Of a stretch of 6,667 nucleotides of DNA, positions 6,012 through 6,667 are shown piece by piece. Below the pieces are notes generated by a model that worked only from the letters and a program-made list of their open reading frames with translations, ran no database searches and was not told the DNA's origin. The DNA is from Bacteroidales bacterium (GTDB lineage: Bacteria; Bacteroidota; Bacteroidia; Bacteroidales; UBA4181). The first letter of the stretch is position 1; each line of letters opens with the position of its first letter. The DNA lies in contig JAISKR010000175.1 of NCBI GenBank assembly GCA_031260845.1, positions 1 through 6,667 of the forward strand, in the 5' to 3' direction. A program made the translations under genes and the position numbers.

Positions 6012-6667
6012 ATGAACAAGCATCAAATTCTTCTTTTAGCCATTGTCGTCTGTTGCCTGACAACGTCGTTTGTGCTGTCGCCGCGCAAAACAACCATCTA
6101 TTTGAAGGACAGGAAATGTATTCCCGACCATCTCCGTTGCGAGTACCTGCAAAACCCTTTGGGCATTGATACGTCCAACCCTCGTTTGTCGTGGCAGATG
6201 AACGACGACAGCTACGGCGCTGTTCAAACGGCTTATCAAATTGTGGTTGACATTGATTCTTCGGCAGTCGCCAAAGGCAATGGTAATGTATGGAATAGTG
6301 GTGAAATCGCTTCCGACAGGATGTTGGTCGCTTACGCAGGCAAGCCGTTATTGCCTTTTACCAAATATTATTGGAGCGTAAAAATCCGGGATAAAGACGG
6401 TGTTGTTACGTCTCAATCCGCCCCTGCTTCGTTTGAAACCGGCATGATGTCGAAAAAAAACTGGAAAGGCGCATGGATAAGCGATGGTAACGGCGACATG
6501 GGCAATGATATCCGCGTAAAACCGGCTCCTTATTTCCGCAAGGAATTTGATGTGCGGAAAAAAATAAAATCCGCACGCGCCTACATTGTCGCCGCAGGTT
6601 TGTATGAACTCTATATCAACGGTCGGCAAACGGGCGACCATCGGCTTGACCCGATGTACACCCGTTT
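6012..6667 (+). CDS. GH78 alpha-L-rhamnosidase, large form, 5' part (runs off the window)
   Basis: An open frame of 218 complete codons continues past the window edge. The product begins with a hydrophobic export signal (MNKHQILLLAIVVCCLTTSF; the cysteines at 14-15 do not fit a lipobox well). Residues about 38-145 match the N-terminal fibronectin/Ig-like module of large bacterial rhamnosidases: LRCEYLQNPLGIDTSNPRLSW (42-62), then TAYQIVV, VWNSGEI and TKYYWSVKIRDKDG. A linker W-K-G-A-W-I-S leads into the start of the rhamnosidase N-domain, with PYFRKEFDV and ARAYIVAAGLYELYINGRQ, then TGDHRLDPMYTR. The catalytic barrel would lie downstream; full-length relatives are usually around 900 residues or more. 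The start lies 27 bases after the preceding stop, behind a weak AGGA (6005-6008), so it is probably in one operon with the preceding rhamnosidase. Catalytic competence cannot be judged from this fragment. Confidence 0.9.
   Translation, partial: MNKHQILLLAIVVCCLTTSFVLSPRKTTIYLKDRKCIPDHLRCEYLQNPLGIDTSNPRLSWQMNDDSYGAVQTAYQIVVDIDSSAVAKGNGNVWNSGEIASDRMLVAYAGKPLLPFTKYYWSVKIRDKDGVVTSQSAPASFETGMMSKKNWKGAWISDGNGDMGNDIRVKPAPYFRKEFDVRKKIKSARAYIVAAGLYELYINGRQTGDHRLDPMYTR

Noticed and set aside
5526..6239. Antisense ORFs spanning the junction of the two rhamnosidase genes
   Set aside because: Both oppose convincing GH78 coding sequence, and neither encodes a recognisable protein.

Overview
The window looks like a piece of a carbohydrate-degradation (polysaccharide-utilization-type) locus from a member of the Bacteroidota, most likely order Bacteroidales. 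Supporting signs are a BACON-plus-discoidin protein, a lipoprotein carrying a DUF5722-type domain, GH78 alpha-L-rhamnosidases of Bacteroidales type, AT-rich translation starts without a strong Shine-Dalgarno, and one TAnnTTTG-type -7 promoter element. Genus cannot be read from the sequence. No SusC/SusD pair, regulator, tRNA, rRNA, CRISPR array or mobile element is visible here.

Layout, all on the + strand. Positions 2-895 hold the 3' part of a gene for a BACON-repeat/F5/8-type-C (discoidin) protein, probably a cell-surface glycan-binding protein. Positions 910-1932 encode an exported calcineurin-like metallophosphoesterase resembling the Dcr2-like branch. Positions 1925-4054 encode a 709-residue lipoprotein that starts inside the phosphatase gene (8-base overlap) and ends in a probable clan GH-A TIM-barrel hydrolase domain (DUF5722-like). 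A 172-base AT-rich gap (4055-4226) contains a good -7 promoter box (4201-4208). Positions 4227-5984 encode a compact exported GH78-like alpha-L-rhamnosidase. From 6012 to the window edge runs the 5' part of a second, conventionally built large GH78 alpha-L-rhamnosidase.

How the genes may work together (inference): the binding protein would hold a glycan at the surface, the two rhamnosidases would remove alpha-L-rhamnose from different linkages or positions, and the DUF5722-type lipoprotein would cut another linkage. The coupled phosphatase suggests that a phosphate monoester, on the glycan or on a released product, is removed in the same process. The least characterised part is the overlapping phosphatase/DUF5722 pair at 910-4054, which is the best candidate for an undescribed activity.
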